Assembly: GCA_032718475.1 (NCBI GenBank)
Contig: JAUCBJ010003174.1
Location: forward strand, 31,087-95,086
DNA: 64,000 bases
Source: Nemertoderma westbladi
Taxonomy: Eukaryota; Xenacoelomorpha; Nemertodermatida; Nemertodermatidae
Direction of reading: 5' to 3'
Shown: piece by piece, positions 1 to 9,654 of the stretch
Layout of the letters: each line of letters opens with the position of its first letter
How positions within the stretch are numbered: the first letter of the stretch is position 1
The notes under the pieces: generated by a model
Told to the model about the DNA's origin: nothing
Database searches by the model: none
What the model saw: the letters and a program-made list of their open reading frames with translations, nothing else
Position numbers and translations under genes: made by a program

Positions 1-209
1 ACAGCTAGACTGTTCTGCAGTTTACTGAACGTTCGCGCAGTGAAACTTCCTCCTGTCGGTGCCGAATGAGATCAGTGGATCGCCGCGCTACCACGACGCA
101 GTGCAGGCAGATGACGGCTCTCCGTTTAAGTTATGGAAGCACTGCCGTCATTTGTATTCAACATTCTGACATTGGCCAGAGTGTCCCGCGCAGCCGCGGG
201 AATTCCGCA
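1..209. other. Left flank of the BEL insertion, possible broken open frame
   Basis: Unique-looking, fairly GC-rich DNA. A plus-strand frame is open from 66 to the insertion point at 209. Removing the retrotransposon and one copy of the 5-bp duplication, it continues in the same frame at 14606 up to about 14983. I do not recognise the peptide. The region may be an exon, an older transposon, or chance. Confidence 0.3.
205..209. repeat. Target-site duplication, left copy (CCGCA)
   Basis: CCGCA directly precedes the first base of the LTR and recurs at 14601-14605 just after the other LTR. Five bases is the usual size for BEL/Pao integrases. The matched pair fixes the element boundaries and shows that the copy has not recombined with another. 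Confidence 0.88.
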
Positions 210-1440
210 TGTTCGCGCTTTCAGACCTTTGGCAGTTTAATCCGCCAAATTAAGATGTCTTCTAGATATTAAATCGCTTTTTAGCCTATGACAAGTATTT
301 GATTCACTACACTAGTCGAAACCAATCTGTGCGCGATCATTCACCCGCTGGATATTCCCGGGAGATTGGGTTCGACGGTTTAATTTTATTGCTATGTAAG
401 CCTAATGTATTATTCGACTGACAGTATTATATAATCTCTGACAATATTATTCACCTTCGGGAATATTAACAGTTCCTTTAGGACGTGGCGCTTTATTTAT
501 ATAAACAGAGTTATGACTTAAACTACTCACAACGATATGGCTTAATTATAATTCACATATATGGCGCATTCTTTAGGAAATGCTTCTTTAACAGACTCAC
601 TCGTACACAATGCTGCACAATACTGCACACTAATCTGCCAATCTTCACTGATTTTAGTCACATATAAAAGGAACACAGACTGACTCATGTAGGGTCTATC
701 AAATAACATTAGATTCACTTCAAACCACTTTAACATAAGTCACAATCGTTATTGGTAACCTTTCTCTCTTACCTTCGGTATATCAAGAATATTGGGTTTT
801 CGGGGTTATTTCTCGTTATTCCAATATAATAATTCATCAACAAATATAATGAATAACCGACAACAAATAGCAGTATACAGTATTGATTGAGCAGGTAATT
901 TTAGCAGTTTCAGCAGTTATTAAAAGCCGTGTGTCAGCAGTGATTACGAAATTGCAGTGATTCCATGAGTTTGGTCGGTATGTCAGTTAAAGGATATATG
1001 TCCTTATAATTAAACCTACTAGTGTTGAGCTAAAAAGCAGAAAAGCACAAAACACTATAAAGCCGTTCTTTCGTGGCTTTGAAAAACTCGTGACTACTGC
1101 TCTATACGAGGATACCAACTACCCTTATTCCACGAAGCTCCCGTTCAACACAGAGAAAGAGCAGTGAGATAGGAAAATTTCAGTTCAGTAGCTCTGTGAT
1201 AGGTCAAAATCAAGGCTAACTCAAATTCTATTGGGAGATACAAAAACAAGGCTATGACGCAACCTTTCTAGGCTGGTTGGCCGATTAAACAGAGCCCAGA
1301 TACCTGCGTACAGCAAATCAGCCAATAAGCCGGTAGCTTGCACTGTTTTAACTATAGATCCCCTTTAGAGTATTCCAGCGACCGGGGGGGGAACTGGCCA
1401 ACAAGGCAAACGAATCAGTTACCCCACAAAAGCTTTTACA
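210..1440 (-). repeat. 3' LTR of the BEL element
   Basis: A 1231-bp direct copy of 13370-14600, offset 13160. I compared the two line by line and saw no difference. Boundaries were set by the TG...CA termini and the 5-bp duplication. It carries an AAG/GTAAGA donor-like word at 767-775 (minus strand). Short open frames inside it are the same in both LTRs and look non-coding. Confidence 0.92.
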
Positions 1441-1518
1441 CCGCTCCCAGAAAATGGGATTTAAGTCTATAAAATATACAAAATCACAGTTTCTAATATA
1501 CATAAATACTCTAAACAG

Positions 1519-1734
1519 TTAGTCTTTCTTGCGCGGACGGCGTTTACGCAGTTTTTTAAAGCTAGCAAGAGTCTTTTTCTCTTTAGGGGGAGCCACTTTA
1601 CTAGGAGGGCCATAACTCCTGGGTGAAGGGTGCAATATGATTGCATCAGAAGGTGTAGGATTGTGGTCGAGGTATCTGCCGTTTCGATATGCTTCTCCTC
1701 GAGCTGATTTTCCTCCGCTCGTAGCTGGATACGT
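1519..1734 (-). CDS. Possible accessory frame with a very basic C-terminus
   Basis: About 71 codons are open between an upstream TGA (1735-1737) and a TAA at 1519-1521. The translation is rich in Pro, Ser and Gly in its first half. It ends in a cluster of Lys and Arg (LRKRRPRKKD), which resembles a nuclear-localisation or RNA-binding tail. It has no ATG, so if real it must be a spliced or frameshifted 3' part. A second frame is open over much of the same DNA (1467-1742). It lies on the gag-pol strand, just before the 3' LTR. No family is recognised and chance is possible. Confidence 0.25.
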   Translation of the reverse strand, partial: TYPATSGGKSARGEAYRNGRYLDHNPTPSDAIILHPSPRSYGPPSKVAPPKEKKTLASFKKLRKRRPRKKD

Positions 1735-2495
1735 TCATCCAAAAACTCTCGCAGAGAATAGGATCGCCCAAGTTCGATAACTTCTTAGAGATTCTGGATT
1801 TCCCAATCGAATTGAGATAAGGCCAATTCGTTTATCGATGGGACTTACTGTTATAACTTACGTTATCTGAACAAACGCAGGTTTCTTTTTTGATCTTTAT
1901 AGAATAGCGTTTAACTCGTTTCGTACAACGCTCTCCTTCACCTTGATGAAGGGTTGTATCGCGTTAAACGGGACGACCATACGGTTGGATAGTGATATTA
2001 GGTGTCTGCGTCATAATCCGGTTAGGTAAGATGGGCGGCTAGCTAGAAATCACTGTCGAAGTGTTACTGATTAATTGTTAGGGTAGCACTAGATCTTGAA
2101 CAGTGAATACCGTCCGCGAGGATCCGCGACACCACCAGGATCGCAGGTCTGAGGTCCAACTAAGGAATGAGGAGGTTTGACCGAGTATTCCGGGACTCTG
2201 ATCGTAGGTTTACTCTAGGATCGTTAGAGCCGAGTGAGCATAGGTGATACGTCAACAAGTTTCGGTTTCCGTGGATGTTTATGTCTTTCCGTTTATTAGT
2301 TGGGTCTAGGGCATTTATCGTAATGATACCAAAGACGCACGTCTGGTAAGGTAAACGCGGGTGATATTTATTTGTTGTTACAATGCTTCTATCAAGAATT
2401 CCAAATATACGTTGGAGTTACCGCGTCCATTTGTTTCTTTAGTGTCTTTTCTTTCGAGTCGATTTCGAATAGAATTTTCGCATTCGAATTTCTGT

Positions 2496-2801
2496 TTATG
2501 GTTCCGACTCCGCTGGGCAGGATATATAGTCGACATAGTCCGTATTGTGTAAATTGATAGAATGACCAGTAGTTAAGAAGCCCATATACGTACCATTACG
2601 CTGCGTATATCGAGCAGCGAATTTTCTATAGTCCAACTCTCGCGAGAGCTGCACTTGGGACATTGTCGGTTCGATATAACGACCATCGTCCTCCGCAGCA
2701 GTTGGACTAACGTCGCCGCGTATTAAGCTATCAACAAACGCTTGTAAAAGTAGAGTATATCGCTCCCCGATACCAAGACCATCTTCTATCAACTCCGTCA
2801 T
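2496..2801 (-). CDS. Small unrecognised ORF in the BEL 3' region
   Basis: A 101-codon frame starting with ATG at 2801, same strand as gag-pol. The first ~70 residues are acidic and look protein-like (MTELIEDGLGIGERY at the start). The last third looks less so and follows a donor-like AATG/GTACGT near 2588-2597. It could be the first exon of a spliced accessory protein whose continuation is downstream, perhaps the basic frame at 1519-1734. No membrane segment is evident. Low confidence. Confidence 0.25.
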   Translation of the reverse strand: MTELIEDGLGIGERYTLLLQAFVDSLIRGDVSPTAAEDDGRYIEPTMSQVQLSRELDYRKFAARYTQRNGTYMGFLTTGHSINLHNTDYVDYISCPAESEP

Positions 2802-4447
2802 ATCGGCTATATATGAGTTTATCCATATTATAAGGAGTTTATATTTAGGCTAGCGAGCGTCGCTGCCTACTCCAATTAACCCCCGGACAGTACGAAATCC
2901 TCAGCGCCGATGTGTCGTCGCCGCTGTACTTTCGCCAACGACGTAGCCGCACAACGACAACGACAACCGGCACAAGTCACTCGACTGTCCGTCCCAAAGG
3001 CTTAGATGTACTTCAGGTATTCCTTGGAGAGTTAGGTTACTTTACGATTGCGACTAGCTACTGTAAACACACTTTAGCAGTAACATTCACCTATAAACTC
3101 ACAAATACCACACAACTGGTCACAACTACGCACATTCGGGCCATTTGTCCGTTAGTCAATGCCTTCCAGAATGTCACTGTATTATTATGTATCCTTGGAT
3201 ACTAGTAGTGCGCTATTTATTCCCTATGCTATTTAATGGGACAAGCTTTCTATTGTTCTTTTAACTCAATTCTAATTCTAGCGTGGTTGTTGCTATGGTG
3301 ACATTATGCAAAGCTAGCGGTAGAATTAGGGTAATTCCAATGCATACAGATCTGGGATGTTATTTAATAGTATTCTTTAATAGTCAATGTTCTGTTTTAT
3401 ACATGACTTTATGAATTTTATCGGCTATTGACTATGTTTGGGAGACTTTCACACACTCATACGCATGATAAGATAAATCTCCGCTCCCTTGATCTATTAA
3501 TTAATGAAATTTTGGGAACTTTATAAATTGCGTAAAAATGGCAATTTATTAAATTCATTAAAAGGCATGAATTTAAATTTATTCCCTGAAATTTTATTAT
3601 TTGATAATTAAATGGACATATTTTGATTCTAGAACATGTCTAGGGACACAAGATCCTTAATTCTATGACAATTGTCCTTTTTAAGAATATCGGTAAATGC
3701 TACGATATCTTAATTGACTAGAATTGTTGAAGGATCTGAATTTTACAGATTTTGATTTATTAGATTTGCAAATATTAAATAATTAATATTTGAGATGGGC
3801 ACCGATTTATTCCAGAACTTGTCTGGGGACGTTAACCACTGATTCTAGAATTTGTCTTTCAAGTATATCGGTGGGTGCCACGATATCTTAATCGACTAGA
3901 ATTACAGATGGTCAAAGGGTTTAACAGATTTATTTTGCGTTATACGCTACTGTTAAAGGGACATCACGCTACTATATGTATTATTTAAGATACGGTATGA
4001 GAGCAATATCGCACGAAGCAATGTCAGTGTGAAGAGGCAAGTCGTTTCCAAGGTCTACCCAGAGCTTGGTTTAGCCGAGACACAAGGATCTGAACTTTGC
4101 ATTCCTAATACTCTGCCTACCAATAATACTAAAATATAGTAGTGGCTTTATTGTACTTTAATAAGTACGGACATTTCATCTTACTGTAGTTACGTATTTA
4201 TAATATAATACGGACAGTAAGGAAAGAGAAAAAGAATTATTTCTCGCCGTCGCACTAAATATAATATAAGTAATTACGTACGTAATAAACACGAATATAT
4301 TGCACTATTCTACTAAATAATCGCTAAATAATATTCTACTAAATTAAATAAAACGATTATAATAAAATTACATAGTAATACATACATAAATATAAAAATA
4401 ATAATATAATATAAAATAATAGAGTCACACGCCCACTCCGAACGATA

Positions 4448-7400
4448 TTAAGTTGGGGAGTCCCTAGATGTCGGTTGGATTAGGGAAGTGGTCGTGGGAA
4501 GAGTTTCTTGCCTTCCATAGTTTCCGGAGAGCTCTCTGTCTCTTTCCAGTAAACATAAACGTCCCACTGGGCGATTGAGCTGTTGAGTCTCAAAGACTAT
4601 CCCTGGTTTCTTAAAGTTCCGCCGCATGACGACGAGCTCTACTGATTGCACCAAACCATCGCTCGAGATATAAGTCTCGATGATACGTCCGGTTTGCCAT
4701 CGCTTACGTGGGAGATCGGGGTCCACAATAAGCACCATGTCTCCAGCGCTGACGTTTTCTTGCTGCGCAAACCACTTAGTTCGAAGTTGTAGAGTGGGCA
4801 GGTAATGTTTCTCGAAATGGTCAGCGAAACGACGGGATAGCAACTGCATAAGTTGCCAGGTTCGACGGCAGTACTCGTCTCCGTCTGTGATCTCCGATCG
4901 TGGGAGCATGGCTACGGGTTTCTTCAGTAGAAAGTGCGCGGGTGTTAGCGCTTCCAGGGAATCAGGATTTGAAGAGACTGGCATAAGCGGTCTTTCATTG
5001 AGATAGGCGGCGATTTCCTCCATTAACGTCCGCAATAGTTCGTCGGTGAGATAAGCGCGACAAGGCACAATAAAGTGGAACGCAGTCTTCACGCTCCTAA
5101 TCAATCTCTCCCAACTTCCTCCCCACCAAGGGGCGTCGGCGGCGTTGAAGGTCCAGCTAGACGCTGTTATCCTTAGCTGATCGTCCACCTGTCTTTTGTT
5201 CCAGTCCTTTACGTAAGCTTGAATTTCGTTGTTGGCGCCAATGAAGTTCGTTCCCTTATCCGATCTCATCGTGTTACTGGTTCCGAAGCGAGCGATCTGT
5301 CGTCGTAAACTCAACACGAAGCTGTTGGTGGATAGATCGTTTACCATATCGAGATGAATGGCTCTACAAGTCATACAAACGAAGATGACACACCATCTCT
5401 TGACTATAGTCCGGGCACGATATACTTCAATAGGGCCAAATAAATCCACTCCGGTATTAGTAAAGGGTGGTTCATAGAAGCTTACTCTTTCCCTAGGTAA
5501 TTCTGCCTCTCGCTGTGTCAAAGGCCTACTGAATGCTTTCCTACAGGGTATGCAGTTCCTAAGAACTTGGTTCAGAGCCCTACGGGGTTTATAAAAATAG
5601 TAGCGAGTTCGAATTTCGCTCAGAACTCGTTCTCTACCCGCATGGTACAGTTTGCTATGAACATCTACAATTATCTTGATTTGTATATCAAGATTTCTAA
5701 TGAGTATGGGAAACTTAGTGTCAAAGGATAATGGGGCGTTGGTTAGCCTGCCTCCAACACGTATTAACCCATCTATCATGGTACTAGAGAAGCGATCCCT
5801 TAAGCGCATCTGTGGATTTCTTAACAACAGGAAATACTTATCGGAATCCTCATAACATTGTAGAAGTCTCAGCATCTGTTTGTTGGTTTCATCATGCTCC
5901 TGGTAACTGATCTTCTCCTTTAGAAACCTGTCGGATACCTTGTATTGGGGAAGATCTTTAACAACATGGACTCGTGCAGATGTTGATGGAGCATCATCAC
6001 TATTGGTCTTTGTTCCGGAGTAACGATGATGAAAACATCGTTTCAAATAGGTAACAGCTTTACAGAGCCGATTCCAGGAACTGTAGTGACGTATCGCTCT
6101 CTGCAAGAGAGGTGAGAGTCCTTGCGCGATATCTGGTATTCCAGATTTCCAATCCTTGTCACGGATTTCCAAGACTTCTTTAGTTGTGGCAGTGGGTTTC
6201 TGATCCAAAGCATCCTCTCCGGAAGTAAATAATACAGATAGATCAACTGCAGGTTTAAACAACTTCGATTTACTCGCTCGAGTTTTGGGTTTAACTTTCT
6301 CCGCTCCCTTGGCCTGTCTGATCTCTGCTGTTGTGAGATGGGGAGGCCATTCTTCTTCTTCTCTGTAGAGAAAGTCAGGTCCTCCTAACCATTCGGGAGT
6401 ATTTACCAATTCCTTTGGAGTCGCTCCTCGGGAAGCGATGTCTGCTGGGTTAATCGTTCCGGGGCAATGTCTCCATTGGTCCATCGTCGTGCGACTAAGT
6501 ATGATGGCTACCCTGTTGGTAACGAAGACGCTGAACTGACAGACTTCATTGGTTATATACTCTAACACGAGTAAAGCGTCGGTCCAATAGACAGTTTTCT
6601 CTAATGGATAGTCAATCTGTTCGGTTACATTCCGGCCGATGGCTGTAGCGTATAGAGCTGCTTTTAACTCCGCTCGAGGAACTTTCAACTTGTTGTTGAT
6701 TAATGCCTTAGAAGTAACCAAGGCGACTTTGATTCCATCCGGAGTTTCCACTCTTAGGTAGGCTACTATACCGATTCCCATATCGCTGGCGTCTCCAAAC
6801 ACATGGAGTTGATAGGAATACGTAGGGAAAACATGACCAAAATATGAACGGGAAATTATAAAATCCTCGATATCTGGCAGAGAATCTTCCCATTTCATCC
6901 ACTGCTTCAATAATTCCCCCTTAAGTGGATCGTCCCATGAGTGGTTTTCAAGCCACATTTGTTGTACCAAACTACGAGCAATCAATATAACTGGGCTAAT
7001 AAATCCCAATGGATCGAAATAAGTGCTCAGTATACTTAAGCAAATCCGTTTGGTTCGAACTGGATTATCTCGCTGTTTTAGCTGGAAAAACAGGATATCT
7101 CGCTCTGTGTCCCATTTCAAGCCGAGTGTCTTGGTTTCTGGCAGATCATCTTTGATCAAATCGAGATCTTTCGCTCCCCGATCTTCCGCAGGGATCGACT
7201 CCAGAAACTCACGGGAGTTGCTGGTGAATTTGGTTAATCGAAATCCACCTCTTTTTAAGCACTCTACCGTTCCCTTAGCGACCTCAATGGCTTCCTCAAC
7301 TGATGGGAGGGACTTCAGATTGTCGTCCATGTATATGTCTCTCTTGATGTTGTCGATTACTTCCTTAGAGAATGCCTCTCGGTTGTCCTCTGCAGTAGTA

Positions 7401-9646
7401 CGCACTACCGAACAGGCATTGGAAGGGCTTGAGATTATCCCAAAGGCCTGGATGGTCATCCAGTACTCCACCGGTTTCTGGTTGAGGTCTCCTTCGGGCC
7501 ACCACAGAAATCGTAGACTATCTCGATCCCTATCTAACACCTTAACTTGTAAGAACATGCCTTCTATATCGGAGGCGAAAGCAATCGAATATTGTCTCAA
7601 TCTTAAAAGAATCCCCAACAAAGATTGAAGCAAGTTGGGTCCGGGTAACAATTCAGAGTTAAGGGATTGACCCATGTAAAGAGCGGAGCCATCAAACACT
7701 ACTCTCACTTCGTGTGGTTTACCGGGTTTAGGAACGTAATGGTGAGTTAAGTAATACGTTCTTTCAGTCACAGGTGTTTCTTCCGGTACTCTCTCCGCGT
7801 ATCCCTTACTAATAAATTTTTCCAGCTGAGTTTGATACATTGCTTTAGCTGAAGAATTAGCCGTAAGGCGTCGATGGAGTTGCGCGATTCTTTTTTCCGC
7901 CAAAGGTCTGTTATTGATGAACTTCGGTTCTCTCTTGCGAAAGGGTAAACCGACTTCATACCTACCTTGATCTTTGAGGAAACGTGTAGTTGTCTCTTGG
8001 ATCTGCTTGGCCCTTTCCTCTTCCACCGACAAGGCTTTATCGTAGGAATTGGGCTCTACCGCCTCTTGCGTAAAGAATCGTACAGCATGTTCATCTCGAG
8101 TCTTGGCATTGCAACGCTCAATGACGTCATTTAACTCGTCGTTGTAAGCTTCTCGTTCAGATGGATAGAGAAGTTGACATAAGTTCACTTGGTTTTGCCA
8201 AGCCTCGTTTTCCTTAAGGAGATCGATGGTATTCTCCTCATCAAAAAGCTGGTGAACGTCGTCATTATCTGAGGAGTATGGAATTCCCTCAGTTGAGTTG
8301 TCTCCCTCACTGGTATCATCTTCCCATTCACTCACCTGGCAGACTCTCTCTTGCGGTAGTCTTTCTCTGAGTGTTCTACGGGAAGGGCCAGTAAAGTACC
8401 AACCTACTCTAGTTCTTACCGCATAGGTCTGTAGGGGCTGCGGTTGAGCAGGCCGTTTCTCTAACGTCTCCAGCGCCTCATGCGCGTTTTGGCCGATGAG
8501 TATTTGCACTCCAGGATAATCAGTCTGGAATCGAGGTATGTTAAGATGTTGGATGCTCTCATCCTCGTCCCAATTATAAAGGTCTGCTTGAGTAGTAGCG
8601 AAGTTCTTTATAGCCACCATTTTCACTGACCTTATGCTGTGTTCTCCTAGTTCGTCCTGGGGGGTGGACAACGCTCCTACATAATAATCAGCTGTTATTG
8701 TAGATTTCCAAACTTGCATAATGCCTGACATGTTGAGCTTAGTTTGGAACTTGGGTTGTCCAGCAAATATATCTTCGGCTAGCTCTTTGTCGATGAATGT
8801 TCCTGTACTACCGGAGTCAAGGAGGGCGTTCACTACATAACTCCTCTCAGGTCCGTGAACCCTTACTTGCACCACAGGAAACTCTCGGATCCCTACATTG
8901 GAAGATGGCTCTTTCCAAGATGGTTGTCGCTCAGAAGTAGTTAGAGTAAAGTCGTTGTCTGGATCCTTTTCATAGGTGAGTGCTCGATACACTGCGGTAT
9001 TTATCATGTAACAGGATTCGTTTTCGTCGGAGAACTCGTCTGTATAGAATCCTTCCATCTCAGATTGATCAGTGTCGTTCACATCACTGAATTGGACATG
9101 TAGCTCGGAATCACTTACCTGATTCGGACTATTTCGATCGAATTCAGCGTGCAACAAGATATGATGTTTCGCACCACACTTTGCACACCTTATGTCAGAG
9201 AAACAGGTTCGCCGTTGGTGTCCTTGTCTGAGGCAATTATAACATAACCGCTTATCCCACATGACTTCGCGTCTCTCTGTTAATGATTTCTTTAGAAATT
9301 CATCACACCTATTCAAATGGTGGGTCCCGTCGCACAGCGCACATTTCTGTTTGATGTTACTTACCTTATTTTGAGTCACATTGTGTACACTTGCTTTTTC
9401 TTCGGGTTTTCTCACCTGAATTCTCTTGGGAGACGTGGGAGGAGTTTTTCTTACCTGTTCCCTCCTGTCATTTGTTCGAGACTTGAATTTACTTACCTGA
9501 TCTTTAGGCATTTTATTCACGTAATAAGATCTATCCGTGTCCTTCCCGCTATCTTCTCCTTGAGAAGTCTGGCTTTCGCCGTCATCGGTATAACATACTG
9601 GTGTTACCTTTCTCCTAGAGACGGGTTTTTCACTTACCTTGTTCAC
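4448..9646 (-). CDS. pol: BEL/Pao Pol polyprotein (protease, RT, RNase H, integrase)
   Basis: 1732 codons without a stop. The frame opens at a GTG directly after a TAA (9647-9649). The first ATG is about 45 codons in, so Pol is not expected to start on its own. Domains in order: three zinc knuckles at about 102-114, 135-148 (CX2CX4HX4C) and 154-166; aspartic protease with DSGS at 277-280; reverse transcriptase with FASDIEGMF and YMDD at 772-775; RNase H with FGDAS near 950; integrase zinc-binding H/C residues, then catalytic D, D and E within GVDLFGP (~1400), SDKGTNF (~1463) and GSWERL (~1512); a DUF5641-like tail near 1640 (GDMVLIVDPDLPRKRW). All visible catalytic residues are present. The knuckles normally end Gag, so this frame also carries the Gag C-terminus. 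Confidence 0.93.
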   Translation of the reverse strand: MNKVSEKPVSRRKVTPVCYTDDGESQTSQGEDSGKDTDRSYYVNKMPKDQVSKFKSRTNDRREQVRKTPPTSPKRIQVRKPEEKASVHNVTQNKVSNIKQKCALCDGTHHLNRCDEFLKKSLTERREVMWDKRLCYNCLRQGHQRRTCFSDIRCAKCGAKHHILLHAEFDRNSPNQVSDSELHVQFSDVNDTDQSEMEGFYTDEFSDENESCYMINTAVYRALTYEKDPDNDFTLTTSERQPSWKEPSSNVGIREFPVVQVRVHGPERSYVVNALLDSGSTGTFIDKELAEDIFAGQPKFQTKLNMSGIMQVWKSTITADYYVGALSTPQDELGEHSIRSVKMVAIKNFATTQADLYNWDEDESIQHLNIPRFQTDYPGVQILIGQNAHEALETLEKRPAQPQPLQTYAVRTRVGWYFTGPSRRTLRERLPQERVCQVSEWEDDTSEGDNSTEGIPYSSDNDDVHQLFDEENTIDLLKENEAWQNQVNLCQLLYPSEREAYNDELNDVIERCNAKTRDEHAVRFFTQEAVEPNSYDKALSVEEERAKQIQETTTRFLKDQGRYEVGLPFRKREPKFINNRPLAEKRIAQLHRRLTANSSAKAMYQTQLEKFISKGYAERVPEETPVTERTYYLTHHYVPKPGKPHEVRVVFDGSALYMGQSLNSELLPGPNLLQSLLGILLRLRQYSIAFASDIEGMFLQVKVLDRDRDSLRFLWWPEGDLNQKPVEYWMTIQAFGIISSPSNACSVVRTTAEDNREAFSKEVIDNIKRDIYMDDNLKSLPSVEEAIEVAKGTVECLKRGGFRLTKFTSNSREFLESIPAEDRGAKDLDLIKDDLPETKTLGLKWDTERDILFFQLKQRDNPVRTKRICLSILSTYFDPLGFISPVILIARSLVQQMWLENHSWDDPLKGELLKQWMKWEDSLPDIEDFIISRSYFGHVFPTYSYQLHVFGDASDMGIGIVAYLRVETPDGIKVALVTSKALINNKLKVPRAELKAALYATAIGRNVTEQIDYPLEKTVYWTDALLVLEYITNEVCQFSVFVTNRVAIILSRTTMDQWRHCPGTINPADIASRGATPKELVNTPEWLGGPDFLYREEEEWPPHLTTAEIRQAKGAEKVKPKTRASKSKLFKPAVDLSVLFTSGEDALDQKPTATTKEVLEIRDKDWKSGIPDIAQGLSPLLQRAIRHYSSWNRLCKAVTYLKRCFHHRYSGTKTNSDDAPSTSARVHVVKDLPQYKVSDRFLKEKISYQEHDETNKQMLRLLQCYEDSDKYFLLLRNPQMRLRDRFSSTMIDGLIRVGGRLTNAPLSFDTKFPILIRNLDIQIKIIVDVHSKLYHAGRERVLSEIRTRYYFYKPRRALNQVLRNCIPCRKAFSRPLTQREAELPRERVSFYEPPFTNTGVDLFGPIEVYRARTIVKRWCVIFVCMTCRAIHLDMVNDLSTNSFVLSLRRQIARFGTSNTMRSDKGTNFIGANNEIQAYVKDWNKRQVDDQLRITASSWTFNAADAPWWGGSWERLIRSVKTAFHFIVPCRAYLTDELLRTLMEEIAAYLNERPLMPVSSNPDSLEALTPAHFLLKKPVAMLPRSEITDGDEYCRRTWQLMQLLSRRFADHFEKHYLPTLQLRTKWFAQQENVSAGDMVLIVDPDLPRKRWQTGRIIETYISSDGLVQSVELVVMRRNFKKPGIVFETQQLNRPVGRLCLLERDRELSGNYGRQETLPTTTSLIQPTSRDSPT

Positions 9647-9653
9647 TTACCTT
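8330..9653 (-). promoter_or_regulatory. Cluster of eight 5' splice-site consensus words
   Basis: On the minus strand (C/A)AG/GT(A/G)AG(T/A) occurs at 8330-8338, 9113-9121, 9359-9367, 9410-9418, 9449-9457, 9491-9499, 9632-9640 and 9645-9653. Five carry a perfect GTAAGT. All sit in the same codon phase and encode (Lys/Gln)-Val-(Ser/Arg). A weaker GCG/GTAAGA lies near 8414-8422. A GTAAGT hexamer is expected about once per 4 kb, so the density is far above chance. The function is unknown: real donors, U1 binding sites, or a repeated peptide motif. Confidence 0.6.
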
Positions 9654-9654
9654 T
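9629..9654 (-). repeat. 13-bp tandem duplication separating gag and pol frames
   Basis: Two adjacent 13-bp units (9629-9641 and 9642-9654) differ only in the last base. Thirteen is one more than a multiple of three, and pol is offset by exactly one base from gag. Counting one unit only, the gag and pol frames coincide. The split therefore looks like the result of this duplication. Alternatively the +1 step is used in translation: gag ends AAG-TGA and the next +1 codon is already in the pol frame. Confidence 0.75.

Larger units (their letters stand above)
1441..4447 (-). other. 3' internal region of the BEL element, between pol and the 3' LTR
   Basis: About 3 kb with no long frame. Env-bearing BEL relatives keep an extra gene here, but I see no signal peptide, glycoprotein or membrane-anchor pattern. 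Two short same-strand open stretches (2496-2801 and 1519-1734) are listed separately. Between 3480 and 3960 two stretches repeat loosely around words such as ATATCTTAAT and TCTAGAA. 4130-4440 is AT-rich. Confidence 0.6.

Noticed and set aside
485-736. Small frames inside the LTR (also at 13645-13896)
   Set aside because: Identical because the LTRs are identical; no protein features.
1441-4447. An envelope gene in the BEL element
   Set aside because: No long frame, signal peptide, membrane anchor or cysteine pattern was seen.
7023-7628. 201-codon plus-strand frame opposite pol
   Set aside because: Antisense of the conserved reverse-transcriptase region; no family resemblance.
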